This document shows positions 12,077 to 35,334 of a DNA stretch of 64,000 nt, one piece after another (within the stretch, counting starts at the first letter, position 1; every line of letters begins with the position of its first letter). Where the stretch lies: NCBI RefSeq assembly GCF_009730915.1, contig NC_052476.1:20441257-20505256 (forward strand), read 5' to 3'. The notes beneath the pieces were generated by a model that saw only the letters and a program-made list of their open reading frames with translations, was not told the DNA's origin and did no database searches. This DNA comes from Dioscorea cayenensis subsp. rotundata. Its lineage: Eukaryota > Streptophyta > Magnoliopsida > Dioscoreales > Dioscoreaceae. The translations under genes and the position numbers were made by a program.

Positions 12077-15000
12077 ATGGCGAGGGCTAGCTCCGGCCTC
12101 GCGTACCCGGAGAGGTTCTACGCTGCTGCGACCTATGTCGGCTTTGGTGGTTCCCCGGCTTCTTCGCTTTCATCGCTTTCACGGTTCCCGAATGATGTTG
12201 CACTTCTCCTCTATGGACTTTATCAGCAGGTAATTGGATCTTGGTTTCTAATGTTTCCGCATTGATCTGTCGCTTGTTCCTTGGTTTTCAGCTTGGTTTT
12301 TGTTAAAAATGTGTAGATCTAGTGTCTGATGGACGAGTTTTGATGGATCGTTGGGATTTGGATTTAGATCAGATAGTTTTGGGCGTTTGAATTGGTGAAT
12401 TAGGTGAAATGCGAGGTTTTTTAGCTTGTGATTGAATTGAATTGTGTTGATTTTGATTGCAGGCGACGGTGGGACCTTGCAATGTTCCGAAACCGAGAGC
12501 ATGGAACCCTGTGGAGCATAGCAAATGGACCAGGTCGGTTATGTATATCTATTCTTGCAGTCTTATGGGATGTCAAGTATATAACAAGGTTCTGATTTAA
12601 GTTTTATTTTTTATTATAATTTTCCGTGATGTAGTAATATAAAATTAATTTTCATGTATAAATCCTGGAACTTAGTTTGCATTGAAATGGACTGAAGATC
12701 CGATTTAATCAGAGAAATAAAAATCCTTTCTTATATCAAGTACTACTTAGCTGGAAGCCTGGAACAATTGGTGTTTAATAGTTGTATGGCACAAATCGCT
12801 CTATTTGCAAGTAATAGAATTATTATTATCATTTGGATGCAATCCACGCAATTAGTTGGTCAAGAAAACTTGTGACTGGTAGAGTTTGGTGGCCCGAAGT
12901 CAGCTTCAAAAGTGATGATCATATGCCTAAGATGAATGGATGTTCATCAAGTACTGGGTTGCTTTTTTCATTTGAAATTTGAGAAACTGAATGTAATAAT
13001 GTCTTCTAAAAATGTGGGCAACTGAATATAATCATGCCTTGTTCTCTAGTCTAGTTTGATTTCGGTGATGCAATGGTGAAGACCCTTTTCTATTATTGTT
13101 TCTTCTGCTGATGACCCATACTTGTTGACCCTTGCTGTTAGTTGTTACTTTGAGTATATGTTGACTTTTAATAATATTTGATTTACATAGTAATAATGCC
13201 CAAGCAACTTGTTAATTTGTGACACACCACACACTTGTCCATGATGGAATTGTTTTGTTTGCAGCTGGAATGGGCTAGGGGACATGGCTTCAACAGAAGC
13301 AATGCGACTTTTTGTGAAAATATTGGAGGTGAGGACAGGTCATGCTTTCTTTCTCATGAACTCCTCGTCAATGGCTGACTCTTGCATCTCTGACAGGAGG
13401 AAGATCCCGCTTGGTATTCTCGAGTATCTGATTCTGTTGTTGGGCCAGTTATAGATGTTGAAATGCATGTGAGTAGATTGATGGTGATTATTGAACCAAA
13501 ATTTCAAAATCTTTTATTATAATGTCATTTTTCTGAAAAATTGTTTAGAAAGATTAGCTCATTATGGCATTAAGTTGGTGAACATTTTGATTATCATAAC
13601 AAAACTGGGCTGCTCTATGCATGAAACATGGCAAACTAGTGCTATGCTGCTGTAAGACATAAATCATCATAAATTCATCAGGGGTTTGATTCAGCAGGCA
13701 TTAGAAAAATGATGGGCACATACAAACAATGCACACATAGCCTCCTAGTTATTTCATGCATCAAAACCTTACTTTCTCCGCAATTCATTAGGGGAGGAGT
13801 TGCTTGACGTTGTTCGGATTTTTTTTTCCCCAGTAGGAAATAAAGTAAATGCAGTGTGCATGCTCTTTAGCTTATTAATCTCAATAGTCAGTCCTTTGAA
13901 TCAATTTTGATATAAGGGAACTTATATGGATTTCTATCTTTTGTTTGAAGGATGGTATTTTTGAAGCGTCTAGTTATAGGCATACATTTCCTTCTAGAAA
14001 TCGTCTTTTTGCCTACCAGATATGATGCTGGATGAGTAGGGGGATCTAGTTTCCCAGTAAAAGACACACTAAATGAATGGTGCATCTAACATTTAATTGG
14101 TTCTAAATGCATTATATTTAAATTAATATTGGATTACTTGTAAACTTGTCTAATTATGATCTACTAGCAGAAACCAGAACTTGAGTCAGCTACTGCGTTA
14201 GATTCAACAAATGGTAATTCTACCTTGGAGCCTAAGACTATTCCTCCTGAAAATGGGATTATGGTGGAGACTCAGGATAAAGGTGTTGTAATGGAGGGTT
14301 TGGGTTCAGTTGGTATTTATGATCAATGGGTGCCGCCGGCTGTCTCTGGAAATCGACCGAAGCCTCGATATGAGGTGCTGCATACTTCCTTTTGGCTTGT
14401 TTTAGATTTTGTTCATCTGATATTCAGTATGAACCGTTCACAGTAAGCAAGTAAATAGTTTCTAACATCTTCAATGTTTACAGCATGGTGCAGCATTAAT
14501 ACAGGATAAAATGTATATTTTTGGTGGAAACCACAATGGTCGTTACCTGTCTGACCTTCAGGTATGCAACTTTCACATTATGCTGCCTCAATAACATATG
14601 ACAGTTATTAAGGGTCAGTTACTTGCAATTGCCTTAGATGTTTTTTGCTTAGATTGTACAAAGTTAAGTTGCTATTGATCAGGCTGAGTTAATTTTTCAA
14701 GTCCTTTATTTATATGTTTTTGTAAGGTATTACAGTCCTTCTTGTAAATGTATATGGCAATTAACTTTTTCCTTCTTGGGTTTAAGGTTTTGGATTTGAA
14801 AACTTTGACATGGTCAAAGGTAGAAGCTAAAAATACAGTGGGATCTTCAGAATCAACTTCATTGCCAGTTGCTCCATGTGCTGGCCATTCCTTGGTAATT
14901 GACTATTTTTTTGTGACATTGCGAGTTGCTTGACCTGACACTTTTAAAAGTCTGTTACAGAGGGATATTAGACAATATTTTATCAATTTTTTTTTCTTGT

Positions 15001-18000
15001 TACAGATTTCATTGGGAAATAAAATCTTTATCTATTGCTGGGCATACAAAAGATCCTTCAGAGACAATTACAGGTGTGAATGGCATAGTTTTTATTATAT
15101 CATTTATTTTCCCCATTGTTCCCTTTGTAATGTATATTTATGGAATACAACAGTGAAGGAATTTGACCCTCAGGCATGTACATGGTCAATCTTGAAGACA
15201 TATGGGAAACCACCGGTACATTCTTTGCTCCATGCTTGTGAAAATCATCCCAATCTCTTAGTTATTTTCCCAAATTTCTTGTTGTGCTAATCTTGTTTTG
15301 AGAATTATATTTCAGAGAATTCTGCATAAACTCATTTATTGCTTAACTATTGCATTGACTCCCAGAATGGTGACTGACCTTCTTTTAACTTTCATAGATA
15401 TCACGTGGTGGTCAGTCAGTAACCCTGGTTGGGACAACTCTAGTGATCTTTGGTGGCGAAGATGCTAAGCGAAATCTCTTAAATGATTTGCATATTCTTG
15501 ACTTGGAAACCATGACCTGGGATGAAATAGATACCATGTAAGAGGCACATCATCAAAGTTCATTTTCCTTTCCTAAATAATTTTGGTTCCCCATTGTGAC
15601 AAACAGCTTCTTGTTGTATCTGATTTTGGTTCCCCATACATTGGCAATTCTTTTATCTGTTAAAGAGTTTATATAACCTTTGTTAAATTGTATCATTTAG
15701 TTGTTATCATTTCTAGTGAAATGTATTTTGTTATTTTCTAAAATGTTTGTTGTCATATGTATTTTTTTATTTAACACAAGCAATCTAGGATATTAATTCA
15801 TATCCACATGAACCATTATGATCTCTGTATGCTTTGCTTGTCTTATATTCTGTTAATCCTTGGAAGAATTTGAAGTTTGTAAGGATAGGCTATCTTTCAG
15901 ATTTAGTCAGATAACTCAACTTCAACTGAAGTAGTTTGAATTATTGTCAGGGTTCACTACTAGCTTGTTATTACAGAAGCGACAATGATACAATGACTTT
16001 TGAAACTATGGCTTTACAATGATTTGATTTTTTTGGGTTCCAGAGGCACATCACCTTCACCAAGGTCTGGGCATGCAGCTGCTTGCCATGCAGATCGATA
16101 CCTTTTGATTTTTGGTGGTGGATCTCATGCAACATGCTTCAATGATCTCCATGTTCTTGATTTGAAGATTGTAAGAACTAATTGAAAGTTCGGCAGGAGT
16201 ATAGAAATAATTTGGACAAAATTAGTTTTTCTTATTTCTATAATGTCTTATTGCAGATGGAATGGTCAAGGCCAAAGGAACAGGGTGTTACACCAGCCCC
16301 ACGAGCAGGCCATGCTGGTGTCACAGTAGGGGAAAGTTGGTTCATTGTTGGCGGTGGTGATAACAAGAATGGTATGTGTGTAATTTTTTTGCTCACAGAA
16401 AACTGTTTTTAATTTATTTTCGGCAGGCTGCTGGTTACTTATGGTCAATTTTATTTATTTCTACAGGTGTCTCTGAAACACTTGTTCTTAACATGACCAC
16501 ATTGTTATGGTCTGTTGTTACGACTGTTCAAGGGCGTGTGCCTGTTGCTAGTGAGGTTCGGTCTCCTCCCTTTTGCTAATGTCTACCTTTTCTTATAGAA
16601 AGTTGAAAACTCTAAATCTGTAGTACTTATAAAATCATATGCAATGATTGTTGGTGATATCTATCTGAAAATTGCAACATCACATGCAGAATGATTTTTA
16701 TTGAAATTTAAATGTGATCATCTCTTATATTCAATATGATATGCATGGTATTTTATCATAGCATTCATCTGTGCCTGTGAGATGCTGAGCGTGTAGGATG
16801 TATAAGTACTTTCTTTGGCTTTGTTTTTTGCATTCTTCTTTGATTTCAGTTTGGCATGTCACCGCATTAGCCTAGATATCAATCTTTTTTGGCTTTTTTG
16901 TTGCGATAATGAGAACGTAAATGACTTGCTTTAAGAAAGGTTGCCTTTGATAGACTTAAGATAAGCATTACGTCATATTGAGTGATCATATGTGTCATAA
17001 ATTCAACTGACAGAACGAACATGCATGATAGATGAACCTTACATACTTAATTCTCAATATCAGTTTCATAAGAATCCATCACTAACTAAATTTGCTCTTA
17101 ACTCAAAATATCATGTTTGTGCAATGTCTTTGCATTACAAACTCTCAATCCTATGGTCATATAAAAATGTAGCCCTTTATAATCTTATGATTACTTACAA
17201 TGAACAGCCATGTAATATATCTCCAGTGACAATCTAGACTCTTTGTTTCTATTTTCATGTGGCTTCATGACAGTAGACAGGCTGTGTAAATTTTATTCTG
17301 GTGGATATCTGATCTTCGCGAGTGGTCTTTTTTTGCAGGGACTGAGTTTGGTGGTAGGCTCGTATAATGGTGAAGATTTTCTTGTGGCATTTGGAGGATA
17401 TAATGGACGTTATAGCAATGAGGTGGATAATAATTAATTTTGTTAGCTCTCCAGTTTTGTGGATGCTTAATTTCTTATGAAGATTTTGATGTTCAGGTCT
17501 ATGTTCTTAAACCAAGCCACAAATCAGAAGTGCAGCCGAAAGTGGTGGAGAGCCCTGCATCAGAAAGCATGGCTGCCCTGCTACCTACTAATGCTAGCAG
17601 GGATGTTGAGCCTGATTCTGAAACTGCTCCAGATGTGAAGATGAGAGAGATTGTAATGGACAATGGAGAACGTGCGACTTTGGTAAGAAAGTTAAAATCA
17701 AGTTGTGTTTGGAAACAGAAAAGCATGGTGGTTGTTAAGGACAACTTAATCTGGGTTAATTTTATCTCTTGCATGTCTGGGCATGTGTTCATAAATTATG
17801 GTGAACAGTAAATTAGCATGTTGCCCGCTTCCCCTTTGACATATTAGTTTGTAGGTATGGGATACAGAAATGGTTTAATTTTCCTCATGAATTTAACTTA
17901 TTCTGTTCTATTTAACATCATACGAAAGAGTAAGTAACCTGCAGTGTCAGTTTTCACTAAAGAGCCTGTAATTAAAGGTTGCATGGTTTTTTTACTCTGA

Positions 18001-19303
18001 TTCTCACTATGTAACTAATTTTTTCAGAACATTGCAAGTGAGGACGCAAACAGACAACTTGTAGAAGCTATTAAGACAGAGAAAGAAGAACTAGAAGCAG
18101 CGCTGGCAAAGGAACAAATGCAGAACCTGCAACTTAAGCAAGACCTATCAGAAGCAGATTCGAGAAACATTGAACTTACGAAGGTAAGCACCACAGACAT
18201 TCATTGAACAGACTTGATGCTGCTGTTCTGGGCTTTTGGTCTGATATTTTCAAACTGTAGATAACATTTAGAATTTGAGTAATGCTATACATCACGAACA
18301 GATTTCACGATATTTGACACGAATGCTATCCCCGGCTCCGGATTGTTAGAATTTTAGCTGCCTGTCCTGACTTCTTTTTTTGATTGTTGCAAACCATTGT
18401 TCATTACTTATTAGGTATTCAATTTACACCATTTTTCTTCTGTTCTTGTTATTAGTGCTCTTTCTTTTTTTAAAAAAAAATAAATTGTAAAACCTTCCTT
18501 TGTAGCCTCTGGGGTATGTCTGTTGAATTTAATGGACAATTTGTGTGACTACTTTGTTACATTCTTACATCCTGAGTTGCACAAAACTATAAAAACTGTT
18601 CCATGATGAGAAATGCACTCACCATGTTCTGATGTAGCCAACTCAGCCTTTGTGCAGAGATAACACTTCTTCTTAATACTTTTCTCTTTACAAAAAGTAC
18701 CTTAAACTTCTCCATATGCTTTAAACTTGCAGGAGCTTCAATCCATCCGTGGTCAGCTTGTTGCTGAACAGTCCAGATGCTTTAAACTTGAGGTATGTAG
18801 TACAGTGCCATACCGCACTTCTCACGCGGTTACTACTGTTGGCAGTAGATGTTGAATTAGCTGTTATTTGATTGGTGTATATATATATATATATTATATT
18901 TAACTGATATCTGTTTGAATGCATTGTTTTCTTTCTTCTTATTTGATATGCCAGTAAATATAAAATGGTTATCTTAGCTTATTTACGGTTGAGGGACATC
19001 CATTTCTAGTTTTAGTCTATTCTGTGTTTTCCATAGTTTACTTCAATCTGTTACTTAAACAGATGCAAATTCTGATATTGATTTTAGCATCAACAAATTA
19101 ACGAGTAATCATGTCGACAGGTTGATGTTGCGGAGCTCCGCCAGAAACTGCAAACAATGGAAACATTAGAGAAGGAAGTTGAGTTACTTCGGCGGCAGAA
19201 GGCTGCTTCGGAACAGGCAGCATTGAATGAAAAACAAAGACAAAGTTCCGGTGGTGTCTGGGGCTGGCTCGCCGGAAGTCCTCCAGATAAAACTGATTCT
19301 TGA
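12077..19303 (+). CDS. ACBP4: kelch-domain acyl-CoA-binding protein (class IV ACBP, ACBP4/5-like), 18 exons, one frame break
   Basis: Binds long-chain acyl-CoA esters for lipid trafficking; the class is usually cytosolic. Exons: 12077-12229, 12463-12533, 13265-13328, 13397-13468, 14171-14374, 14484-14561, 14787-14894, 15006-15073, 15154-15215, 15398-15537, 16044-16170, 16257-16371, 16467-16555, 17339-17422, 17497-17682, 18028-18183, 18733-18792, 19121-19303. The product is about 672 residues. The N-terminal ACB domain starts MARASSGLAYPERFY and continues VPKPRAWNPVEHSKW. Five or so kelch blades follow (IFGGNHNGRYLSDL, VIFGGEDAKRNLLNDLHILD, LIFGGGSHATCFNDLHVLDL, FIVGGGDNKNG, VAFGGYNGRYSNEV), then a Glu/Lys/Gln-rich coiled coil (about 540-650). 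Exon 8 is 68 nt where flanking phases need 67, so the frame breaks near 15016-15030. Every other junction is in phase. Confidence 0.95.
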
Positions 19304-19603
19304 TAGTTTCTTTATGGTCCTTCACTAAATTCATTCCGCGGTTGTTGTGTTTTAATTTGATTGTAATTTATTTTCCATATATTTGGCTGACCAATAATAA
19401 GCAAAATCCTTTGCTGTCTTTTTTTGTGTAATGTCTTGTAATACTCTCAATAGTTCTCTGACCATATCTTTGCTTTCATAGATAACATACACCGGGGAAG
19501 AAAATTCTTTTGTTCTGAAAATACATTGTGTACTTTTATGAGCTGAATATCATCTTCCTTGTTTGTTACCACAATAATCCACATTTTACTCAGGCCTCCT
19601 ACT

Positions 19604-21015
19604 CTATTCTATTCTTGCAGGAACACCAACATGTTCTTCAATATCACTGGTGATTACCTCGTCATTCTCCGCCAAACTCCAGCCGGCATCCTTCCTCAAC
19701 CCCATTGCCTTCATCCTCCTCCTCAACTCCTCCGCCTCCGTCCACCTCCCCATCTCCGCGTACAAACTACCCAATACCACATAATGTGCTACATTCCCCG
19801 GCTCGATCTCCACAAGCCTCCTCGCCGCAAATTCACTCAACCCCAAATCTCCATGAGCTCTACTCCCCTTCAACAAACACCCCCATATAGCCACATTTAC
19901 CTCCCAAGGCATCCTCTCTACAACCTCCACCGCCGCGCCGATCATCCCTGCTCGACAAAACATATCAACCATGCATCCATAGTGTTTAATCCCCGGCCGG
20001 AAACCATACTTCCCTTCAACCATCAACCGAAACAATCTCCGGCCCATCATAATCATCCCTGCATGACTACAAGCAGAAAGCACTCCGACAAGCGTCACCG
20101 GATCCGGCCTCACTCCCTCCTCCTCCATTTTCAAGAACCACATCAAAGCTTCATCCCCGCATTTCACCATCGCCATCCCTCCGATCACCGAGTTCCATGT
20201 CCACACATTCTTCTCAGGCATTTCATCAAACACCTTCACTGCATCCTCAACCCTCCCACATTTACTATACATATCAACCAGTGAAGTCCCCAGCACTACG
20301 TCCAACACCCACCTACTTCTTCTCACGTAGTTATGAATCCACACGCCCATTTCAACCGCGGCGCTCGCCGCACAAGCGGCGAGCGCGTTCACCATCGTGA
20401 CCCGGTTCGGTGCCACGCCAGCAAAACTGCATCCTTTCAAACATGATCAGTGCTTGGTTGAGCTTGCCGTTGGTTCTGTACGCCATGATCATGGTGCTCC
20501 AAGCCACAACTTCTCGGCTTGGCATTTCGTTGAACACCTTCTCGCAACACTGGAGATCGCCACAAGATGAGTAGAGATTGAGGAGGGAGTTGAGAACGTA
20601 AATGTCGGTGGAATGCGCGGTCTTGACGGTGAGGGCGTGGACAGTAGTGCCATGACGGAGGAGACGGAGGTGGGCGAGAGGTTTGAGGACGAGAGGGAAA
20701 GTGTTATGGTTGGAAAGGGAAGGAGGAGGAATGGGAGAGGGAGAAGGTGAGGAGGAGAAGGTGAGGGAGGTGGAGAAGGGAGAGGGAGTGGAGGAGAGTG
20801 TTGGAGAGGAAAGGGTGAGGAGGGTAGCGAGGGAGGTGGCGGAAGAGGAGGAGGGAAGGGGAGAGGAGACGGAGAACGGTGGTGGAGGTGGTGATGAAGG
20901 AGGAGGAGATGGTGGTGTTGAGAAGGAGGTTTTGGCGAATGATTTGAGCTTGGATTTGTGAGAGTTGGGATGTGGATTGTAGCCTTGATAGTGCATGTAG
21001 GATTCTTTGGGACAT
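19604..21015 (-). CDS. E-type PLS pentatricopeptide repeat protein, intronless, with two one-base frame breaks
   Basis: PPR proteins bind organelle RNA; E-type members usually act in C-to-U editing in mitochondria or plastids. The frame starts MSQRILHALSRLQS at 21015. Blocks typical of PLS repeats follow: LNSLLNLYSSCGDLQCCEKV, NEMPSREVVAWSTMI, GTSLVDMYSKCGRVEDAV and VLSACSHAGMI. The E region runs WGCLLKGSRAHGDLGLSEFA to YAEMGRWTEAEELRRRMK, and the stop is at 19604-19606. About 470 codons. The protein is spread over three frames: the first shift is near 20700-20712 (before NTFPLVLKPLAHL) and the second near 20423-20427, a TTTT run between FERMQ and AGVAPNRVTM. Each looks like one extra base. 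It may be a recent pseudogene or carry consensus errors. No DYW domain. Confidence 0.88.
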
Positions 21016-21053
21016 TGATGGATTGAGAGAGTTTTAGGTTTAGGGACTTGTGG

Positions 21054-21080
<27 letters not shown>
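21054..21080. repeat. (TA)n microsatellite upstream of the PPR gene
   Basis: About 13 uninterrupted TA units, roughly 40 bp 5' of the PPR start codon on the minus strand. Confidence 0.95.
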
Positions 21081-21087
<7 letters not shown>

Positions 21088-21115
21088 CATGGGAAATGGT
21101 AATCCGGGAAAGTCT

Positions 21116-21448
21116 CTAGATTATTTACTGTTCTTTATAGACGTCTCTCTTATAAATGTTGAATCATCATCTAACGATTGTTTATTTATATCCTCGATTA
21201 CTTACTCTTTATAGACGTCTCTCTTACAATTGTTGGATCACCATCTAACAATTGTTTATTTATATCCTAGATTACTTACTGTTCTTTATAGACGTCTCTT
21301 ACAACTGTTGGATCACCATCCAACGATTGTTTATTTATATCCTAGATTACTTACTGTTCTTTATAAACGTATCTCTTATAACTGTTGGATCACCATCTAA
21401 CGATTGTTTATTTATATCATAGATTACTGTTCTTTATAGACGTTTCTT
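21116..21448. repeat. about 75-bp tandem repeat, 4.5 copies, with internal hairpin
   Basis: Units carry 'ctttatagacgtctctctta', a hairpin arm pair 'gttggat..atccaac' around 'cacc', and 'gattgtttatttatatcct'. Unit starts recur near 21139, 21213, 21290, 21364 and 21438. It lies about 100 bp upstream of the PPR start codon. Copies differ by several substitutions, so it is not recent. Confidence 0.9.
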
Positions 21449-22015
21449 AGTGTTCTGCACCATCATGGGTTTTATGAATAATAATCACATTATAATCTTT
21501 TGTAATTTTTTAATCACATCTGGCAAATCTGATTTACAACATCCTACTGGATTTTTTTTTTCTTAAATCAACCAACATATGGTTTTTCACGGCAAGTATA
21601 ATTCTTATCATTGTTTTTTTACTGTTACTTGTCTTTTATGTACACCCTTGTCTTTTATCTCTTCTATGTCTTTTTTTTCTTAATTTTTTCTTGTTTACGG
21701 ACGTTTTCTATTATCATCACCCTTCTCTTTTATCTATTTTATCATCATATATATATATATATATATGATAATGATATATCTTGATATATTGATTTTTTAT
21801 TTTTTTTACAAAATAGACAAACTACTGTCAAGCTATTACATGAATCTGTTTTGGGTATGCCACACATCCTCACAGAGGACTTTGCTTACTCAGAAGAATG
21901 AATGTTTTAACAATTGGGCTAGTATGAGGGATTAAATTTTATATAATTTTTTCTACAATTAATAACATAGTTTTTATGAGTATAAAAGTAACAATTAATC
22001 CCTCAAATTTGAAAT
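21449..22015. other. AT-rich spacer without recognised features
   Basis: Poly-T tracts and an (AT)n run at about 21747-21767. No gene, RNA or transposon was recognised. Confidence 0.5.
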
Positions 22016-22282
22016 TGTTGAAAATAAAAGACTTTACAACCATCATCAAAACTTTTTGCACGCTTCTTTGAAAACATGAGAGAACTCCTAAAATTGAAGA
22101 AACGTTTAAAACCGGTGATATTGATGTTTGATTAGCTAAAAAAAAAAAAAATTAAAATGTTGAAAATAAAAGACTTTACAACCATCATCAAAACTTTTTG
22201 CACGCTTCTTTGAAAACATGAGAGAGCTCCTAAAATTGAAGAAACGTTTAAAACCGGTGATATTGATGTTTGATTAGCTAAA
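22016..22282. repeat. 142-bp-period direct duplication
   Basis: The segment 'tgttgaaaataaaagac' to 'tttgattagctaaa' at 22016-22140 is repeated at 22158-22282. One substitution was noticed (agagaactcc against agagagctcc), with an A-run between the copies. The near identity points to a recent tandem duplication beside the tRNA gene. Confidence 0.95.
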
Positions 22283-22351
22283 AAAAATAAATAAATAAAA
22301 ATAAAATGTCTAACAATTTTAAAATAATTTAATCTTTATCAAAATAATAAT

Positions 22352-22358
22352 AAAAAAA
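22352..22358 (-). terminator. Pol III T-run terminator of tRNA-Gly
   Basis: Seven A on the plus strand, so TTTTTTT on the minus strand, 14 nt past the tRNA 3' end: the normal RNA polymerase III stop. Confidence 0.8.
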
Positions 22359-22372
22359 GCATCAAACTAGTT

Positions 22373-22443
22373 TGCGCATCCGGGGAATCGAACCCCGGTC
22401 AGTACCGTGGGAGGGTACTATGATACCACTACACCAGATGCGC
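22373..22443 (-). tRNA. trnG-CCC: tRNA-Gly(CCC)
   Basis: 71-nt cloverleaf on the minus strand. The acceptor stem GCGCATC pairs with GATGCGC, with discriminator A. The anticodon stem GTACC/GGTAC encloses the loop CTCCCAC, so the anticodon is CCC. The T arm is CCGGGG TTCGATT CCCCGG. A box TGGTGTAGTGG and B box GGTTCGATTCC are intact. There is no intron and CCA is not encoded, as expected for a nuclear tRNA. It decodes GGG glycine codons. Confidence 0.97.
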
Positions 22444-23080
22444 TGGTCGGATTGTTGCTGCTAAACATCAATAAGTTTCAAATATAAATTGTAGAACTTC
22501 AAATTTTCAAGAAATATGTGAATTTTGAAAATTTTATGCCTATATATATATTAGAAAATATCCAAATAAAATATGCGAAAATTAAATTATAGTTTTAACA
22601 AAATGTATATTGATTTTTTGTGTTTATTATTATTTTATTTATTTTAAAATATAAAAAATAATGGTAAAAAATAGTTTAATTATTAAAAGATTTTTAATTA
22701 ATTATTGGTTTCAGATCAGCAAATAATAATGAGTAATAAAAATATATACACAAATTTTATTAATATATAAATAATTGTTATTTTTATGTAGCATATATAT
22801 ATATATATAATAAGACATGTAAAAAAAACTTATTTTATTAATTATTGACATCAGATTTTTTACCTGGTTTGTTTGTAATTTTTACTGATTCATTTATCAG
22901 GGGTACTATTTTTATGGCGGGGTGTAAATAATTTTCTTTTATTCGAGGGGCATGCAAGCAAAATAAATAAATAAAGCCATTTTCTTTTGGGTTTGACACA
23001 TTAATTGAAATTTTAAAATTTTTTTAAAATTCTCATCCAACTCATATTTTTGTGTTTTTGAAGCCGATCTCGAGGTTGGA
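22444..23080. other. AT-rich spacer, probably including the helicase promoter
   Basis: No gene seen. There are A/T tracts and a short (AT)n run near 22795-22810. The 23000-23090 part probably contains the core promoter of the downstream helicase, but no element is certain. Confidence 0.45.
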
Positions 23081-23224
23081 GGCCACGGCAAGGTGCTAGA
23101 TATAAACAACCCAAATTCGCAGCCTTGCGATCTTTCCCCATTCTCCTCGCCGGCAAGCTTGAAGCAAAGCTCTCCGTTCTTCTCCTTCGATCTTCGACGC
23201 GTGCATCCTTCTGTTGATATCCAG

Positions 23225-23605
23225 GTATTGCTCTGATAGCCTCTTGCTCAATGGCCAAACCCTAGAATTTTTGGTTCTGGATGTGTTTGGTTCTGCGTGT
23301 GTGCTTTCAATTGTTGTTTGATGAGATTGTAAACCCTAGAAATAGTGGTTGTGCATGTGTTTTTAATCGTTTCTTGATGAGATTGTAAACCCTAGAAATA
23401 ATGGCTCTGGTTGTGATTTCAGTCGTTTTTTTTATGAGATTGTAAACCCTAGAAACAGTGGTTGTTGATGTGTTTTTAAATTTGTTCTTGACTAGAGCGT
23501 AAAATTTAGAATTGGTGGTGTTTTTTTTTAAAAAATTTTGTTCATGTTTTTGGGTTCGTATCTTCAGTTCATTCCTTTGAAGATGTTGATGTTTGTGTGC
23601 ATTAG
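23225..23605 (+). promoter_or_regulatory. 5'UTR intron of the helicase gene with a tandem repeat carrying four teloboxes
   Basis: A GC-richer leader exon (about 23080-23224) ends CCAG|gtattg. The acceptor attag is at 23605, and the start ATG follows 8 nt later at 23614. Inside, a 56-74-bp unit (gagattgtaaaccctagaaa..gtggttgt) is repeated. The string aaaccctag, a telobox, occurs at 23257, 23331, 23387 and 23444. Teloboxes near plant transcription start sites bind TRB/TBP-like Myb proteins in known cases. A regulatory role here is inference. Confidence 0.75.
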
Positions 23606-23613
23606 GATCAAAA

Positions 23614-35334
<11,721 letters not shown>

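Noticed and set aside
19559-20284. 241-codon plus-strand ORF
   Set aside because: Antisense shadow of the PPR coding sequence, which matches PPR repeat and E-domain patterns on the minus strand.
20683-20961. Acidic Glu/Gly-rich plus-strand ORF
   Set aside because: Antisense of the Pro/Ser/Leu-rich N-terminus of the PPR gene; a result of the purine-rich strand.
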